NCBI GenBank assembly: GCA_964593865.1
Contig: CAZQKE010000097.1
Location: 1-33,077, forward strand
Source of the DNA: CAZQKE01 sp964593865
Lineage (GTDB): Bacteria; Chloroflexota; Anaerolineae; JAAYZQ01
DNA: 33,077 nucleotides
Reading direction: 5' to 3'
Program-made: the position numbers and the translations under genes
Notes under the pieces: model-generated
Databases searched by the model: none
Seen by the model: the letters and a program-made list of their open reading frames with translations, nothing else
Told to the model about the DNA's origin: nothing
Shown: one piece after another, positions 32,061 to 33,077 of the stretch
How positions within the stretch are numbered: the first letter of the stretch is position 1
Layout: the number at the start of each line of letters is the position of its first letter

Positions 32061-32918
32061 ATGTCGGGGGCGAAACCCCCTGTTCCGGTGCAAGGGAGGA
32101 ACACCAGGGCAGCGGCAGTTGTGACCGTCCTGATCCTGTTCCTCTTTGCCCTGCCGGTCTGGATGGCGGTGACGCATTACACCCCGTTGGACCGGAGTGA
32201 CGATGTCCGGGTGCGCAAAGAGTGGGAACGGATCCTTTCTCTCCCCTTACCCCGGGGCGCGGTGTTGGTCAGCGATGACCGCAACGACATGATGCCCTTG
32301 TGGTACTTCCAATATGTGGAACAGGTGCGCCCTGACCTGCTGGGCCTTTTCCCTCTCATCACCCCTGAATACGCCACCCTGGGCCGGGTTCTGGACCTGG
32401 CTTTGAGCACCGGGCGGCCTGTCTATCTGATCAAAAAAATGCCGGGGATCGGGATCAAGGTCTCCACCGGCCCGGAAAACGGCTTGTGGCGTGTCTACGG
32501 GCCTGCTGCAGGCTCGGTGGCCCACCCCCTGGACATCTCTTTGGATGGGGCGGTGACTTTGGTCGGCTACGACAGAACCCCTTTCCACCCCCGGCCCGGC
32601 CAGACTCTGCGCATTGCCCTCTACTGGCGAGCATTGCGCCCTTTGGAGGCCGAGTATCACACCTTCATCCACCTGCTGGATGGGGAAGGCCGCAAAGTGA
32701 CTCAGAGTGACCAACAACCGGGTGGCGTCTACTATCCATCTACCCTGTGGCAACCCGGCGAGACGCTGCGCGATGAGCACCGCCTTGTCCTGCCTGCCGA
32801 CCTGCCGCCGGGTGAGTATCGCCTCTTGGCAGGTATGTACGCTTTTGCCGACGATGGCTCCCTGCTTCCTCTGGGGGAGGCAGTAACCTTTGCTACGGTG
32901 CGGGTGTTGGGAAAATAA
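32061..32918 (+). CDS. Membrane-anchored protein resembling the C-terminal part of large glycosyltransferase-like proteins
   Basis: A 285-residue protein with one N-terminal membrane helix (about 19-38) and an outer part. Residues of about 64-103 (PRGAVLVSDDRNDMMPLWY and on) look like the soluble tail of DUF2723-type membrane glycosyltransferases, and residues of about 165-285 form a beta-sandwich (VTLVGYDR, ALYWRAL, HTFIHLLD, PPGEYRLLAGMY) seen at the end of large Chloroflexota glycosyltransferase-like proteins. The polytopic catalytic part is absent, so it may be a detached accessory piece that works with an enzyme elsewhere. The ATG at 32061 follows GAGGG. Assignment is from remembered pattern only, so it is moderately sure. 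Confidence 0.6.
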   Translation: MSGAKPPVPVQGRNTRAAAVVTVLILFLFALPVWMAVTHYTPLDRSDDVRVRKEWERILSLPLPRGAVLVSDDRNDMMPLWYFQYVEQVRPDLLGLFPLITPEYATLGRVLDLALSTGRPVYLIKKMPGIGIKVSTGPENGLWRVYGPAAGSVAHPLDISLDGAVTLVGYDRTPFHPRPGQTLRIALYWRALRPLEAEYHTFIHLLDGEGRKVTQSDQQPGGVYYPSTLWQPGETLRDEHRLVLPADLPPGEYRLLAGMYAFADDGSLLPLGEAVTFATVRVLGK

Positions 32919-32936
32919 CGTGGGGGGATCTGCGGA

Positions 32937-33077
32937 CTAGAACAAAGTCGGCTGAGCCGGTTCCTCGTAAGGAATGCCCAGGTGTTCGTAAGCGCGGCGG
33001 GTGGCGACGCGCCCTCTGGGCGTCCGGTCCAGGAACCCCAGCTGGAGCAGGTAGGGTTCCACCACGTCCATAATCGT
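32937..33077 (-). CDS. ruvB: Holliday junction branch migration helicase RuvB, C-terminal fragment (cut by window edge)
   Basis: The last 46 codons and TAG stop of ruvB on the minus strand. They read DVVEPYLLQLGFLDRTPRG then RVATRRAYEHLG, the winged-helix C-terminal domain that binds DNA. RuvB is the ATPase motor of branch migration in homologous recombination. The 5' end lies right of the window. It converges with the gene ending at 32918, with 18 bases between. Confidence 0.93.
   Translation of the reverse strand, partial: TIMDVVEPYLLQLGFLDRTPRGRVATRRAYEHLGIPYEEPAQPTLF

Overview
The window reads as chromosomal DNA of a G+C-rich bacterium, most likely a member of the Chloroflexota (class not resolvable from the sequence alone). 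The signs are lipoproteins whose lipobox (LAAC) is followed directly by Thr/Pro-rich linkers, a membrane protein with a long TPTPT spacer, a site-2 protease with a duplicated N-terminal domain, a large family-5 peptide-binding lipoprotein, and glycan-type membrane proteins. Coding density is high. Both edges cut genes: a site-2 protease lacks its 5' end at the left, and the last 46 codons of ruvB lie on the minus strand at the right. No phage, plasmid, transposase or CRISPR array was seen.

Layout. 1-8560 (+) holds the site-2 protease, a TP-linker membrane protein, a DUF1385/YqhQ-type membrane protein, a TPR-HTH protein with a clear sigma-70-type promoter, a DUF4352-like membrane protein, a malate/lactate-dehydrogenase-family enzyme, a small DUF333-like lipoprotein and a GT-C type membrane glycosyltransferase. 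8571-12283 (-) is a promoter, tRNA-Glu(CTC), an intrinsic terminator, a PEP/pyruvate-binding-domain protein and an acyl-CoA dehydrogenase. 12347-15155 (+) holds ftsY, prfB (with the programmed +1 frameshift) and a stand-alone indolepyruvate oxidoreductase beta-type subunit. 15181-16371 (-) is a Cys/Met-metabolism PLP enzyme.

16712-22213 (+) is a tight unit of ATP sulfurylase (sat), an alkaline-phosphatase-superfamily phosphodiesterase, APS kinase and a large glycosidase-like lipoprotein. It makes APS and PAPS, yet no APS/PAPS reductase or sulfite reductase is visible. 22265-31261 (+) is a peptide-type ABC importer with an unusual order: two ATPases, a binding lipoprotein, two permeases, then two more ATPases. 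31499-32918 holds two small membrane proteins; the second looks like the detached C-terminal part of a large glycosyltransferase-like protein.

The best candidate for something not well described is the sat-phosphodiesterase-APS kinase unit. The phosphodiesterase is translationally coupled to sat, and the APS kinase carries a C-terminal tail of a kind I associate with alkaline-phosphatase-superfamily proteins. Other points of interest are the intrinsic terminator wedged between tRNA-Glu and the PEP-binding gene, the double ATPase pairs of the importer, and an interspersed inverted-repeat family in three intergenic gaps.
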